DNA of 64,000 bases from Phytophthora hibernalis (GCA_012656075.1 JAAKBF010000227.1:1-64000), one strand, 5' to 3'; positions 1-12,689 are shown, counted from the first letter of the stretch. Made by a program: numbers and translations. The notes: generated by a model from the letters alone, not told the origin.

Positions 1-829
1 TTTCTGTGTGTGGGTGGAGGTACCGGTATGGGTGAGGTAAATTTCGAAACCTAATATTAAAACTTTGGACACGACAAGTTGTCCACTTTCCCAAAACCAG
101 TACATGTACCAATCCAGGTCCTATTCCCAAGACCAGTTCTGCTGACAGCATGACCATGTCCTCAGGTAATCTTGTAGTGCAGTGCAGCATGATGCTGCTC
201 GCCGAAGTTCGGGCCGAACCGGTCAACGACGCTGCAGAGTCTGCAGCAGGTGACCTCTGCTGGACACTACTACGGTAGCCCTACGAAAGGACAACAACGA
301 CGTTCATGATCATAGTGACTGTAGTTACAAATATATGGTCTACGCTGTATGCGCGCTTCGACCAAAGTAGACACCCCAGATCTCGCCATTGTCATTGTCA
401 ACACAACTCAACGCGAACACAATTTTTGCGCTCTCAATGTGATACCCTGAATGCAAAACCAAAGAAGTCTTGGTACTGGTTTTGGGAAAAGCTCATGTGC
501 CTCCTTCTACTGTACCACGAAAGGGTTAATCTTACTTGATTCAAAATCCTGGAGTTTACTGCGACTGCGGTGAGCGCTCTGTTAATCTCTCCATTCTTTA
601 GTTACATCTTAAGCGACGGTAGCTTGATTTTCGTGTTGTAACGTGTAAGTCTAGAGCTCTTAGGTGTGATGGTTGAGCGGACGATGAGCGGATGGAAGGC
701 AATCGTAGATACCTCAGATGATATGTAGATGAGTGCATGTAAAAGATTTCTCCATGTAGATAGAAAATAGGCGAAATGAATTATAATACATTGTAACGCT
801 TGGATGATCATACAGAAGGTGTTTATTGC
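1..829. other. No gene recognised
   Basis: Only short open frames without recognisable domains are present. No tRNA, rRNA or transposon terminus was recognised. It is probably the 3' flank of the CRN-type gene that ends at 830 on the minus strand. Confidence 0.5.
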
Positions 830-1969
830 TCATTCGAGCATTCCGTAAATCTTCCCGACGATTTCTTTCAATCCTGCAAACGACGGTATGGTATTGATGG
901 TACGAAGAGAAAACTCATGCTTTCGGACCTTCATGTCTTCACTGATCAAGAACCGCCACTCGAGAAAATTGGTCACGATACCATACGCCACAGTAAGATC
1001 TTCGACATCAACCAGCGCTTCCATCCCCGTCACACTCTGAACCACTCCTTGCAACATATCTTCACGTTTTGCTTGAATAATAGCAATTCTCTTGGTGCCA
1101 CGCTTAAGCACGAACTCGAATCGACCTTTCAGGAGCACGTTGTTCCAAACCACGTCTTCATCGACTAATATGCGGGCGTCCCCGAGCAGACGACAGACTG
1201 TCTCAAGAATCGGGGCGATAAAAAACAATCTCTTGGCTTCTTTGCCATTGGAAATTTGACCATATAGTTTCCGCACGTCAACAATACGAGCGAGGAGTAG
1301 CTCAATGTCAGCATCAGGAATATCGCTTGGTTGAAGGTCGTAAGAATCGTCGAAGTTGTAAATAGGTTTGATATCTTCCCAACAAAGACTCGAATAGCAC
1401 ACAGTCTTGTCGATATCGTGATTTTTCCGCTTTTTGTTTGTTTTCTTGGCGTCTTCACTCGTCGTCTTCTGGTTCGCCTCCTGATTCTTCTGACGAATCA
1501 TTGCATTGATCGCAGCCCATCGTTTGAGGCGTTGTATTGTAGTTGGTGGCAAAGAGGATGCCACGCCGAGAGCCATGGCTGGGGAGCCGCCTTCTTCCTT
1601 CGGAACCATCACAAGCACGTGAACATGCCCCAGTCCGGAAAGTTTCTTCTTCTTCACTCACTTCCCCGAGTTGACTACTTGCCAGCCCAACGGCTAGCAG
1701 CTTCGGACCAGGATCCAGTAGCAATTTGAAGTCACAAGTGTCACTCACACCGTCCTGCGCTTCAAGTTGCGTCAGCCACGCGCCGTTGCCCTTGTCTTTC
1801 TTCGCTAGGAAGAGCTGCAGGTTCTTCGGGCGACATCCTTCAGGATGGGGTCGTCCACATTATCCGCCTTGATCGCCTTCTTCAACGCAGAAGCCGATGC
1901 ACCTTCATCGATCTCCACCTCGAACGCGCTGGCAGCCACACCAACGAGCGCACAGAAGAGCTTGACCAT
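830..1969 (-). pseudogene. Crinkler (CRN) effector with LFLAK N-terminus, frame broken twice
   Basis: CRN proteins are modular oomycete effectors: a conserved N-terminal LFLAK/DWL delivery region, then variable C-terminal domains that act in the host nucleus. The ATG at 1969 opens with MVKLFCALVG, the usual CRN start. LFLAK lies at about 1800-1826, after a one-base shift near 1830 where a C run looks one base short. The DWL-like part follows to about 1660. A second shift near 1650 leads into the HVLV..P junction motif (1595-1630), then a lysine-rich linker and a C-terminal domain ending at 830. That domain contains FEFVLKRG and IAIIQAKRED, resembling the PD-(D/E)xK restriction-like nuclease fold of many CRNs, but with Q where E is expected in the ExK position. 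It is either a pseudogene or a real gene with two consensus errors. Confidence 0.85.
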
Positions 1970-2054
1970 CTCAGCATTCGATGAAAATCTACTGCGAGAT
2001 CCGCTGCAGAATGACTGTTTTAAGGACTCTCTATCCACCATCTCGATTTGTACG

Positions 2055-3445
2055 GCTCGACGGCATCATGATGGACGTCACGTCCCCAAAGACTATCACT
2101 TTCACGCACGGTGGCACTGGAGGTGACCTCAAGAAGCTCGAGCTCGGTGTGGGCGAGTTTATCAAGTCGATGGGCATTCACTGGGGCAAGAAAGATGGCC
2201 ACACGCGCATTTTTACATCAACTTCGTCACGAGCGCTGGCAATTCCCTTGCTGGAGGATCAATGACTGATGATTTTACAACTCTGACGGCGCCCGAAGGC
2301 TTTCAGCTTGGCGGGTTCTTCGGCAAAGCCGGCAAGGAAATCGACAGGCTGGGTGCAGTTTGGGTGTTCATCGAATTGGTCACGCCAGCTCCAACACCCG
2401 TTCCTGCTCCTACCCAGGACACAAACATCTCCTCACCGGGTACAGTTGTTCCTTCAGATATTGCTGGTAGTTTGTCTGAAGTCGACACGAAGGCGAACAA
2501 ACGACCTGTCCAACTGAGTGAGACGTTCGGTGGCCCCCACGGAGACCAGTTCTCTGACCAGCTTGCGGCCACGTCTGGAATGACCGTCAGCTCCGTCACA
2601 ATTCGAGCGGGTGAGCGTCTCGATGGCCTTGGGATGCAAGTATCGGGGCCCAAGGAGATGACGTTTACACACGGCGGAACTGGTGGAAAGGAAAACACAC
2701 TCACACTAGAACCAGAAGAGTACATCACCCAGCTCGAGGCACACTGGGGTGAAAAGGGCGGGCACACTCGCATCTTCTACCTTTGTTTGACTACGAGCGC
2801 TGGCAACACGGTCGCGGGTGGATCGCAGACCGACATGAAGGGATCGGTGACGGCGCCAAAGGGCTACCAGTTAGGCGGATTTTTGGCCGGTTCAGTGATG
2901 AGATCGATCTCATCGGCGCGGTGTGGTCAAGCATTGCAGTCGTTAACGAGACAGTCTCCGGTCTCGTTCCTACCGACGAAAACATTGTCCTTGGAGAGTT
3001 GTTCGGTGGACCGCACGGCAACGCATTCTCAGACGTTAATGAAATCAAGTTCGGTCAGACGGCAACCTCTGTCACAATTCAGTCGAACAAGCGAGTCGAT
3101 GCGGTAACGCTGGAGGTTTCCAAGCCCACAGAGGGACGATGTCTCATGGTGGCAAAGAGAGAATGGAGCAGACGCTAACTCTCGCGTTGGTGCTTGTCAA
3201 ACACACCGGGTGAATCTTGAGGTGAGTACATGAATTCGATGGAGGCTCACTGGGACAAGAAGCCGGGTGATACGTGCACAAGCGACGATAGTGCATTGCC
3301 TCTTTTCGTGGCGTACCGGTATGCTGCGACTGGAAACGTCACGTCTTCGATCGTGTTTGCGAATTTCGGCAAGCAAGCAGACTTTGCGTGGCTGTGGCCA
3401 ACAAGAATTTACGACCAGAGTCATGATTTGGGTACCGTATCTTGA
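2055..3445 (+). pseudogene. Tandem jacalin-like lectin repeats, frameshifted and lacking a 5' end
   Basis: Three jacalin-like (mannose-binding lectin fold) repeats can be read. Recurrent elements are FGGPHG.xFSD, SVTI..G.R.D...., THGGTGG, ..HWG.K.GHTRIF and GYQLGGF followed by ..D.IG.VW. Repeat 1 (2055-2400) is incomplete at its start. Repeat 2 (2515-2960) is nearly complete. Repeat 3 (2995-3430) decays. A proline-rich linker (PAPTPVPAPTQD) separates repeats 1 and 2. Frame changes occur near 2212, 2885 and 3140-3230, so no single frame spans the array. Such proteins usually bind sugars at the cell surface or are secreted. No signal peptide is visible because the 5' end is missing: the first repeat runs into the upstream region of the divergent CRN gene, about 85 bp away. 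Confidence 0.7.
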
Positions 3446-4848
3446 TTTTAGTTTGGTCGCAACCAGTGTCATTAAATTTCACACACCAAGCTGCTCGAAG
3501 TATTGTGCAGTGTGTAATAATAAAATACATGTACGTCGAAGTAATACTTGTACGTCGAAGTAATACTTTGTACACGACGACGTTGAAGGTGCTACAAGAT
3601 TCCATAAGAAAGATGCAGCCACAAACAGGGGCTAATGGTAACCTCAAAATGGGGGATGCGAATATATTCAAAATTATATCTAGTCTGACGGATGATATTT
3701 AGAATATGCATAATATTTTCATTTTGAAATCTACTACTTGGCGAATATATTCGAATATTTAATATTTCCAAAATGATTACGCAATAATACGTTCAGCCAA
3801 TCAAAACACACCTAAAACGAAAAAAGATTAGTGATCACTCGCTTTTTTAAACAGACCTGGTAGGTCGGCGGCACTAGGCAAGCGCAGAAGTTGGCTAAAC
3901 ACTGGGCAGCACTGACGATGCGATGCTCATTTACTCGTGCGCGATTTTCCTATAGCTGTGCACGTCAGTAGAAGCTCCTCCGGGTGTATCCATCCAAATA
4001 TATAAAACTCGTACTTAGTCCGAAGTACTTAATTACAGTATGCTATTACTTGTAATATTCACGTGGAATATGTATAATAAATGCAGGGGGTTTGCATAAT
4101 ATCCGAGACAGATATTTATGCATAATAGAGTATGCATAATATCCGACTGATATTTACTACATGTAGGCTCACCAACATAATTGGCATACTACGCAATCGA
4201 CGGTCAAGGGCATCTGCACCATCGACTACTCCAGCTGGCCCCAGCACAACAACGTGCTACACATGAGGCGACGACAATGATGTCAGGCCACACCATTTGC
4301 CGAGAACTTGAGCAAGAGTACCCTGGGAATTTGTTCACCGACAGACTTGTCAGCACCCGAAGCTTGAACACAGAGGTCAGTGACCGCTAGAGCGGGTCGA
4401 ACTGTCCAAGTAGAACGAGTAGCCACGAAACCCACGCCGTACTTCTTGAGCGCTTGAAGACCTTGGGCAATGCAGCCTCGGTTGTGACCGTCGTGAAGGC
4501 GATGATGAGCAGGTCCATCGTGACCACTAGTAACTCCACGGGGACAATGCTGTGGGGTCGCTACGAATTGCAGGGTGAAGAGCTATGCACAGGAGATGAT
4601 CCCTTTACCAGCGCATATAGGGCAGTACGGTATGCATAACATATGCACGTCCATCAGCATAATATATGATACAGATATTTACAAGACATGCATTCATAAT
4701 ATTCTACTTCCTCTGTCTGGAAATTATCCGAACAAGTCATTATGCCAGGTCAATAGGTTGAGCTGGCTGGTCAAATTTGAGATATTATGTTGGACAGGGA
4801 TTAATAGTTGAAGATGAAATTGCGGATCCTGCCTAATTATCACATGTA
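3446..4848. other. AT-rich non-coding stretch with short repeats
   Basis: No convincing gene. It contains a 19-bp tandem duplication (3531-3568), the 16-mer CAGGGGCTAATGGTAA at 3626-3641 (found again inverted at 23037-23052), and several copies of the words GCATAATATCCGA and TGATATTTA between about 3690 and 4170 and again near 4660. These look like decayed miniature elements. Short frames at 4181-4390 and 4454-4639 show no recognisable domain. Confidence 0.4.
3531..3568. repeat. 19-bp direct tandem repeat, two copies
   Basis: GTACGTCGAAGTAATACTT occurs at 3531-3549 and exactly again at 3550-3568. Confidence 0.9.
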
Positions 4849-5512
4849 TTAATTTTCAAGATTATTCGACAATGCAGAAATATTAGAGAAAAAGAAATTT
4901 ACCTGGGACGGGCGTCGGCAGCAAGAAGCACTTGCTCTTGCGGCTTCGCGGAGGCGGTTCTTCACCGTCGAGGAGGATTTAGCTGCGCTTATCCTTGTCT
5001 GTGTTGATCCACTTCTCGTCAACGTGCACCACGTCGAACATCGGTTCGAAAACCCGTGATACGTCGTCGATATAGGAGAGCGCGTACTCGACACGGCGCA
5101 GCTTGTTGTCATCTGTGAGAAAGGCTTGATGCGCCCTGTGCGCTGCTTAAGGGATCCCTGGTGCAACAGCTCGGCTACCTTGTACCTAGATACACCGGCG
5201 ACATGGGTAGCCCTTCGGATATCTTGCCGGTCCTCCATCGGAACCGCCTTCAACTTGGCGCACATCTCATCGCGGTTAACACGCTTCCGACCGCTGTTCT
5301 TCTTGATCTTGCTATTGGCGGCGTTATAGGCGTCTCCATTCTTTATTTCCACGCAGTAGCTGCCCCGCAGTTCCGTGATAGTCGACTGTCCGCGCTTCCA
5401 CAACTTGCGACCTCCGACAGCGCACCACGAGGTAGAACGCAGTTTACACTTCGCTCCAGGAGTTCGTCAATGGTCTGGCGGCGCTCGTTATTGGCTAGCT
5501 TGGGTATGATGG
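4849..5512 (-). pseudogene. Tc1/mariner-like transposase relic
   Basis: Minus-strand translation resembles the oomycete mariner-like transposases. A helix-turn-helix N-terminus with NNERRQTIDELL (about 5475-5505) is followed, after a frame change near 5400, by an NSGRK.VNRDE segment, DRQDIRRAT, and HQGSLK.RTGRIKPF. A further change near 5130 leads to VHVDEKW (about 5000-5020), the first catalytic Asp region of the DDE/D nuclease, then PPPRSRKSK. The protein stops soon after, so the second half of the catalytic core is absent. No flanking inverted repeats were recognised. It is a dead, 3'-truncated copy with at least two frame breaks. Confidence 0.7.
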
Positions 5513-6065
5513 TCTGCGTTTGCGTGTTGAATGCTTTGTTGTGCCGTGGCGGAACTTGGGGAATGGGAGGCCAAAATGAACCAGCTTCTGGACTCGATTG
5601 TGTTGGATCTACAGCGAATCACCAACAACAAAAATATATCCCCCAATAGCGGAGATCCAGCGCTTTCGTTTGATCCAATCAGCATACGCATAGAGTCATA
5701 AACACCGACGATAGGTCAAAAACAATACGTTTGTTCGGATCATTTCCAGACAGAGGCAGTATTCAGGTAGTAGATTTGACTGAGTGTCACTCGGGAATAC
5801 AGCCACAGTGCGGAGCCTTGCGCTAGCGAAGCTTGGTGTACTCGGATGGAGTACCCTGCACCACGCACGTAGGGTGAGGTTGGACGCAAAGCCAGGAAAT
5901 AGTCCGCTCCAGTCGTGTAACCGCACATGCTCATGGGTACATAAAACGATATAATACCTCGCCGTCATTGAGCAACAGCGCTGTTGTCGGATAGCTCGAA
6001 TACGCATGAGCAAGCTGCAGCTCGCCTTCACACATGGTGTACATGCGGATGGGGCTACCTTTCAT
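5513..6065. other. No gene recognised
   Basis: Short frames only, none with recognisable motifs. It separates the mariner relic from the left end of the Harbinger element at 6066. Confidence 0.4.
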
Positions 6066-6094
6066 GGTGCGTTCGGTGGAACGCGATTTACAAT
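6066..6094 (+). repeat. Harbinger left terminal inverted repeat
   Basis: The first 12 bases, GGTGCGTTCGGT, are an exact inverted match to 22870-22881. Over 29 bases, 24 match. Confidence 0.7.
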
Positions 6095-7291
6095 ACACGA
6101 TTTCGCGAAGTATAGCATTTTTTTGCCAAACCCGATTTAGCCTTGAATTCTGTTTTCGCCGCATCCCTGAGGCATCCGCTTGTCAAACCCTTTGTTATGT
6201 TGATGCATGCAACGGACATCACCTTAGACAGGGAATAGTATATTGAAGGAAACTTCCTTGAAGCAATCAACTGCGGTTTCAGCGATGCAGAGCACAGGGG
6301 GACGAAAGCGCTGACAGCGACAGCAGCAGTTCGTCTACGGAGGAAGATACACTGGCAACGATAACCGCGTTAGCGCCATACTTGCGCTTACACTATGCAA
6401 AAGTACCCCGCAACACATCTACTCTCAAAGGACCTGAGTATCTACGAGAGCTGCTAGAGTATGAAAATGAAACGAGATTCTACGACATGGCAAGGATGCA
6501 GCGACGTACACTCGTTTTGTTGCTATGGGTTCTGGACAGTTCTGGACTAGTTTCGTCGGCAGATGACGTATGCAGTGGTGAAAAGCTTATGATATTCTTG
6601 CGTGTGCTGTCAAGAACAACAAGTCGTACAAACGGAGAGCGGTGGCAGCATAGTGGTTCGACAGTGTCCAATGCTGTGCAACAAGTTCTTTCAATTCTCA
6701 TACAAGTTAAGGATACGCATATTCAAGCACCAGCGGCCGACACACCTATCCATATTGCATCTTCACGAAAGTTCTATCCATACTTTCAAAACTGTGTTGG
6801 CGCCATTGACGGTGAGGCAAATCAATCTCAGTCGAAAATACGCTTGGGCTGAGGGCTTATATTCTTTTATTTTACCACAGGAACCCACATTCCAGCCATA
6901 GTGTCAAGTGCTGATTCTCCTCCCTTTCGAAATCGAAAAGGTTATCTATCTCAAAATGTTCTCGCAGCATGTGATTTCGACATGAATTTTTGCTACGTAT
7001 TAGCAGGGTGGGAGGATCAGCTCATGATGGAAGGGTATTGTTAGATGCTTTCTGCCGTGGTTTTCCTCGTATACAACGGAAATACTTTCTCGCTGACGCA
7101 GGGTACAGTCTAACTACTGAGACCCTAACTCCTTATCGTGGTGTTCGCTACCATCTAAGGGAATGGGAATCCGGGAATCTCAGGCCGCAAACGATGCAGG
7201 AATTGTTTAATTTGCGCCATTCATCTTTGCGCAATGTGATTGAGAGGACATTCGGTGTCCTGAAGAAAAATTCCCGTTGTTAGCATCAATG

Positions 7292-8392
7292 TGTGGCGAA
7301 GCGCCTAATAAGATTGGCGGACCGGCTACGAGAAAGACGGGTCAAAGATGAGAAAAGCGCGATCCCCGATTCCGCCAGAGAAGCTTGGGTGTCTCACGGG
7401 GACTATGCGTCCACGTCATGGTTGATGTCGAAGGGGCGAGATCAAGTGAGATAAAGAAGATGGTACCGCAGATGAGTCCAGATCGACCTCGATCGGTGCG
7501 TCGGAATCGATCGTGGCTCGATCGCTGAGTCAGCTGATCGTACCTCGATCGCCCCTCGATCGTAACACTTCGATCGCTCTTTGATCGTAACACCCCGATC
7601 GCTCTTCGATCGAGGATCCACCGATCGACCAGCTGTCTTTCCAGATCGGGCGAAGACGACATCGACTAGCACCGGGAAGGAGGGGTAAGAGTGGCGGCAG
7701 GTGACACGCAAGGCATCTAGCGGTTGTTTAGTGGAGTTCAGACTAAGTGTTTGGCGGAGATAGACGTAACCATAAATCAGACTCGAATTTGCACTGAACA
7801 TCGCAAGTGTCTTAAGACGGGAAGAACATTGGCCCCATAAGGTGTTTGCATACTAGCGTTAGTAGATCTAGTGTTGTAGCGTAAGGATCGGATAACACAT
7901 TGGCCGACCTTCCTACGCCTAAGTCTCTATCGTTCTAGTGCATACCTCGATCGACTGGATTACTGCTTGGCCGTCGATCGTCTTCGAACTCTCGTCAGCT
8001 CAAGTCCCGCTATTGGAAGCGGCAAGCACCCAAAGGAAAGGAAAAGGAAAGGAAAACAACGCCCCACAAGGCATCCCCAGGCTTCGGATCAAGTCCAAGC
8101 CCTCGATCGACTCTCGACAACACCCGATCGAGCCATATACTCGGCTGTAGCGTGAAGACTTCCGCGCTACTCCACCCCGTCCCCGCGTTCCGCCAGGACG
8201 TTCAAGACTTCTTGTCACTGCACTCTTCGGAGTCCCGAGAGAGCAGATCCAACCCACCAACGGGTACACAAGGTGAGACCAAGTTCAGCAGATCACGGAT
8301 CATCGGGGACCCCCTCCGTTAGTAGGTGTCTGGGCGCAGTGGGACGTCGGATCTGGCCTTAACAAGATTTTGGCTGATCCCGCTACACCACG
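7292..8392 (+). repeat. 5' LTR of the Gypsy element
   Basis: A 1,101-bp repeat nearly identical to 20117-21217. It is rich in the word CGATCG, especially 7480-7640. It starts TGTGG; its last base is G where the 3' LTR has A. Short frames within it are repeated in the other LTR and are not considered genes. Confidence 0.95.
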
Positions 8393-8393
8393 A

Positions 8394-8411
8394 TGGTGCG
8401 CGTGCCCGGAT
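8394..8411 (+). promoter_or_regulatory. Putative tRNA primer binding site
   Basis: TGGTGCGCGTGCCCGG begins 2 bp after the 5' LTR. A start of TGG, complementary to a tRNA CCA end, is expected for minus-strand priming. The tRNA species was not identified. Confidence 0.5.
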
Positions 8412-8739
8412 CTCTTGGTGACTCAGGATTTCACCGTGAGTCCGATAAAGAAGAAGTGCAAGTGAAGATTGAACAAGGGGAACAAGCGTCATCGGAGATC
8501 GGATCGACGACGACGCCGCTGAATGAAGCGAGATCCGCAGATCAGCAGAGCCCTGGGAGGATCTCTGTCGACAGACAAGATGTAGATCCGGATCGGGATC
8601 TAGAAGAGAAACCTCGATTTCCTCCCCAGGTCCCTTCGGGGACCCCGCAGATCTCGATGCGAATCGAGATCTGCAGAAGAACACAGAAGACCAGGTCATC
8701 CCTGAGCCTTATGTTTTCTCCGCTTTCGCGGCCCCGGCC

Positions 8740-10981
8740 GTGAGAGAAGAGAAGGTCAAACGTGAACCTTACACGTTCGTCCCGTCCGGGACTCCCGCGT
8801 TCTCGATCGCGAAGACCGAACGGCCTGCGTTCACCGGTGTCGCGGCTTCCGAAGTTCCCAAGCAGATGCCGAAGAAGAAGAAAGGCAAGACTGCGAAGAA
8901 GAAGCTGAAAGCCTCGGAATCGGACACCGAAGATCGGAGCGGAAGGAAGTTAAATTGGAGCAAGAACACGATGACGATCGAGAAGATGTATCACGAGAAG
9001 GTCTTGCGTGACTTCCTATCTCAGAACCCAGTGGTGAGATCGTTGCTGATCACCCGGATCGGGAACCTGAGTGGGCCAGTTAAGAGTCCAGATCCGTCGA
9101 CCAATCCGGTGGAGGCGGTGCAGAGCCTGATGGATTTCCTGAACCAAGCCGGCCTGATAGCGGAAGCGTTTGATCCGGATCAGCTATTTGATATGGACCG
9201 GACCGCCATCCAGACGTCGACGCATACCCTTTTCCAGATCGTGAAGTCGCTGGTCGGTGAAGCCCCGAGGATCGCCAGTCGACAGCCATCTAAAAACGTT
9301 GATTGATAGCTCTGGAGCTCAGACGGGGGCCTCATATTACGAGTCGGCTACGTCGGAACCCGATGCAGAAGGCCCGACGATCCCGCAGCGAATGTCACTA
9401 GGTCCGTCCGGCGAAGCGCTATTGCGATTGCGCCTGAAGACCCCGAACCAGACAACGTCGCCTCTGGGCAAAGTGCCCAGGTCGTCGCCGCCAAGTCGAA
9501 CTCAGAAGACCCAGACGCGGCAAGATCTAGTGTCGACGAAGTCCGATCGAGCGTCGAAGACGGTCGATCGATCTTTGCATAAGACGTCCCAGGCCACCGC
9601 GACCGAGGATCGAGAACGTTCAGTGCAGCTCCAGCCGCTGCGACGTCCGCAGACGACACCGCTAAGTTGGAAGCTTACTTCCAAGCGGCTATGGCTCGAT
9701 TCCTGAGCGAGCAACAGGCAGTCGCCACACCGAGGGACCCCGAGCAAGCAACGTACACGGGACACCAAGATGTAGACATGGAATCGGTCGGATCCCCGGA
9801 GTCACTCCGGAAGATACGATCCGGATGACTTGGATACTCCGAATGGTGGACGAGCCATGATGGCCTCAGCCACCGCGGGATCGGGTGGATCTACCATGAT
9901 CCAACGTGTTCGAATCTCAACGATCTCAGACCTGAAGGAGTTCACTGGCAGAGATCAAGACGAAGATCGTGCTAGATCTTGGATCAGCAAAGTCAAGTCA
10001 GCTTTCCTGCGAGATCAAGCCTCGGACAGTGAGAAGTGCCTGACGTTTGCCGATCTGCTGTCAGGACCAGCCAGGAACTGGTACAGACAGCTCAGCCGAT
10101 CGGCCAGAGGCAAGTGGAATGACCTGCTCTTCAGCTTCCAGGTTCAATACTGTGGGCTGGGAGTGTCGGTCGCCTGGCAGTACTATCATGTTCGCAAACG
10201 ATCGGACGAGTTGCCTCTAGAGTATCTCTACCGTTTGAACGTCGCTGGTCTGCGGGCTAAGCTTATGGACAATGACGGAGATTCGAAGGAGCGTCGGGAA
10301 CATGTGAAACATTACATCGAGACGTTGGGTAATCAGGAGCTAGGAGATCAGCTAACGCTGCTCCGACTGGCTGACGCCGATGAGTTGGAGGAGGTCCTCC
10401 GCGATCGCGAACGAGCGAAGAACAGACAGAGGAAGTCTGCGTTCGAATCCAAGTATCGGCAGAAGACATCGAATCCCGCACCGGCAGCCCCGACCAAGCG
10501 AGCGGTACAAGCGATTCATGCGCAACGTGCAGACTCGGGATCGGATATAGTGTCGGACGGGTCGGATTCCGAAGGTGATCTTCGTCAGATCTATCTCGCT
10601 TCGGCCGAAGAGAGATCGATCCCGGCCGGAGAACCACACCCGGTCCAGGATCAACCTCGACCGCCCCAGGCGGCGCCCGATCGGCCTCTCCCGGATCATC
10701 GGAATCAAGTTCGCCACGACGGACCGGATCGAGGGCGATGCTCGCACTGCGGGTCCCAGAAGCGTACGGATCTGGGCTGTTGGAGACGTCTCATCTGCCA
10801 GAAATGCGGCAAGAAGGGTCATCCCGCGGACCACTGCCTGTTAGTATGCCGAGGATGCGGAGAGCTGCATGACATGGGGAAATTCCCGATGGAGGAATTC
10901 TACAACCAGATCCGCCAGTTGTATAACCCGACGAAGCATGCGGGCATGTTGCCTGAGACTGCTGAGAAGATGTTAAACTAG
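8740..10981 (+). pseudogene. gag: Gypsy gag (capsid/nucleocapsid), frame shifts in the N-terminal part
   Basis: The long C-terminal frame (9830-10981, 383 codons) holds a retrotransposon-gag capsid region: FTGRDQDEDRARSWISKV, then LSGPARNWYRQLSR and LPLEYLYRLN. A zinc knuckle C-x2-C-x4-H-x4-C (CQKCGKKGHPADHC, about 10798-10840) follows, with further Cys/His pairs on each side. Upstream frames (8740-9306 with a basic KKKKGK stretch, and 9257-9706) appear to be the N-terminal extension in shifted frames. The protein packages element RNA in virus-like particles. The gap between the gag stop (10979) and the protease frame (11409) contains no complete ORF. Confidence 0.85.
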
Positions 10982-11408
10982 GACGCTCGTCGGGTTGGAA
11001 TCCCGTACGAGCTGAGCGTTCTAGCTACTGCATCTATGCATTTTTGAACCAGACATCGGTAGGCCGAGTTAACAGTCGACAAGATCTACGCGGTAATACA
11101 TATGATCTGCACGAGAAGCGAACTGACCAGGTCTCGAATCTTCGTCGGTCGAACGAGTTCGACCGCCGCAACTATGACCTTGGATCTTCACTCCGGAGAG
11201 CCTAGAGGTTATTGGAAGCAACAAGAGAAGGAGAGTGGTTCAGACCAGCAGATGGTGAGATTACTGTAGTCCCCCAAATCCTGGAACTCCGCGCTTCGGT
11301 GAACTCCACCGATCGGATGCGTCCCTATCGCCCACAGATCTCCTACCTGGAGAATCTCGCGGATACTGGAAACATCATGCGCCAGGAAAGTGGTTCCGAC
11401 AAGCCAAA

Positions 11409-11903
11409 GTGACTGGCAAAATCAACAATGAGAAGGCGATCTTGCTCCTAGACACAGGCGCCGAGGTGTCCATCGTGGATACCACCTTTGCTCGTAAGGT
11501 TGGGTGCTATGTCGATCAGAGTGAGAGTCAAGAGTGCCTAGGAATTGGAGAGAATGTGTACGTCGCGGAAGGACGGACCAGGGTCAAGATCACCCTCGCC
11601 GGAAATCTGGTGTATGTCTTCGATATCTGGGTGGGAGATCTGTCGGGACAAGAGGCGATATTGGGTATGGACTTCATGGTCCCGGCCGGGATCCGGCTCG
11701 ATCTTGCTAATGGGACACTGGGCTTACCGGATGAAGTCGGGATCCCGTTAAGTGGACGTCGACAACTCTATAGCGGAAAGATGAGACTGCTACACGTGAA
11801 TGACTCCCTACAACTGGAGGTGGGCGAGTCCGTGGAATTTCCTTTGCGTCTGCGTGCGTCGTCGGACCAAGAGAAGCTCTGGGTGATGCGAGGACAAGGC
11901 TGA
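11409..11903 (+). CDS. Gypsy aspartic protease domain
   Basis: A retropepsin-like fold with the active-site DTGAE at about 11451-11465, preceded by KAILLL, and the later AILGMDFM motif typical of the family's C-terminal flap region. It would process Gag-Pol. The frame ends with TGA at 11901. Related elements appear to have Trp at this spot, and the same frame continues beyond the stop with plausible protein, so the stop may be a mutation rather than a real end. Confidence 0.85.
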   Translation: MTGKINNEKAILLLDTGAEVSIVDTTFARKVGCYVDQSESQECLGIGENVYVAEGRTRVKITLAGNLVYVFDIWVGDLSGQEAILGMDFMVPAGIRLDLANGTLGLPDEVGIPLSGRRQLYSGKMRLLHVNDSLQLEVGESVEFPLRLRASSDQEKLWVMRGQG

Positions 11904-12689
11904 GTACCGACGGTAATCTCTGGACGGGGTCGAACTCGGTATCTCCATATCACAAATGTGGGGACCGGTCTGCTTCGGATCCCGAGGAATGAACGAGTCG
12001 GAATGTGGCTGACAGGAGATCGCGTGCCTCTATGGCCAGGATACGTCTCAGTCGGATGCTGAGTGGCAGAATGTGGCGTTCGAAGCTACGACCGATGCTG
12101 GCCTGCAAGGATCGGATGAGCCTGAACAACAAGGACCCTTAGTCGACCATCCGACATATCCTAACCCGCGCGTAATCCTGCGTAGAGGATCGGGCGTCAC
12201 CCCGAAGGTGTTGTCCGGTGTAGTCATTGACGACGAAGGCCGAGAGGTCGACAGTCCGAGTCTGACGGACGAGACGACCGAGAAGTATGTACTCCAGCTG
12301 CCATGCCGGTGCAGTCGGCACCGGAGCATGAGAGGGAGTCAGAAAGTCCGACACGAGAACCGCTGCTAAGCCAGTCCGACTCTGATCGACCAGAGAAGGA
12401 GAGTCCCACTGAGGAGTCCGTAGATCCTGTCGCTGTGGTGGACAACGAATCAGGACCTGAGCCGGTCGAGGTCGATCGACCAGAGGCGGACGTCCCTGCC
12501 GACTTCGTCCGACTGCCCGAAACTGTCGGACGCCGACGGTGATATATCGGGCAGGTCGGCCAACGTCGGTGCAGATCCGGCGACGTTTGTTAACTACGGG
12601 TCAAGACCAGCTCTGACCGCGACCGATCGTCATGGCCATGTACCGTTAGGACCGGAACGATCGAAGTCAGCGGAACCCGAAGAAGGTGA

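Noticed and set aside
7480..7640. Dense CGATCG words resembling a regulatory array or CRISPR-like repeats
   Set aside because: Spacing is irregular and there are no constant repeats with unique spacers. This is a eukaryotic LTR with biased composition.
7342..8269. Several open frames within the LTR (for example 7342-7662, 7442-7801, 8000-8269), each repeated at 20167-21094
   Set aside because: They are identical in both LTRs, overlap each other on the same stretch, and have no domain. They are chance frames in CGATCG-rich sequence.
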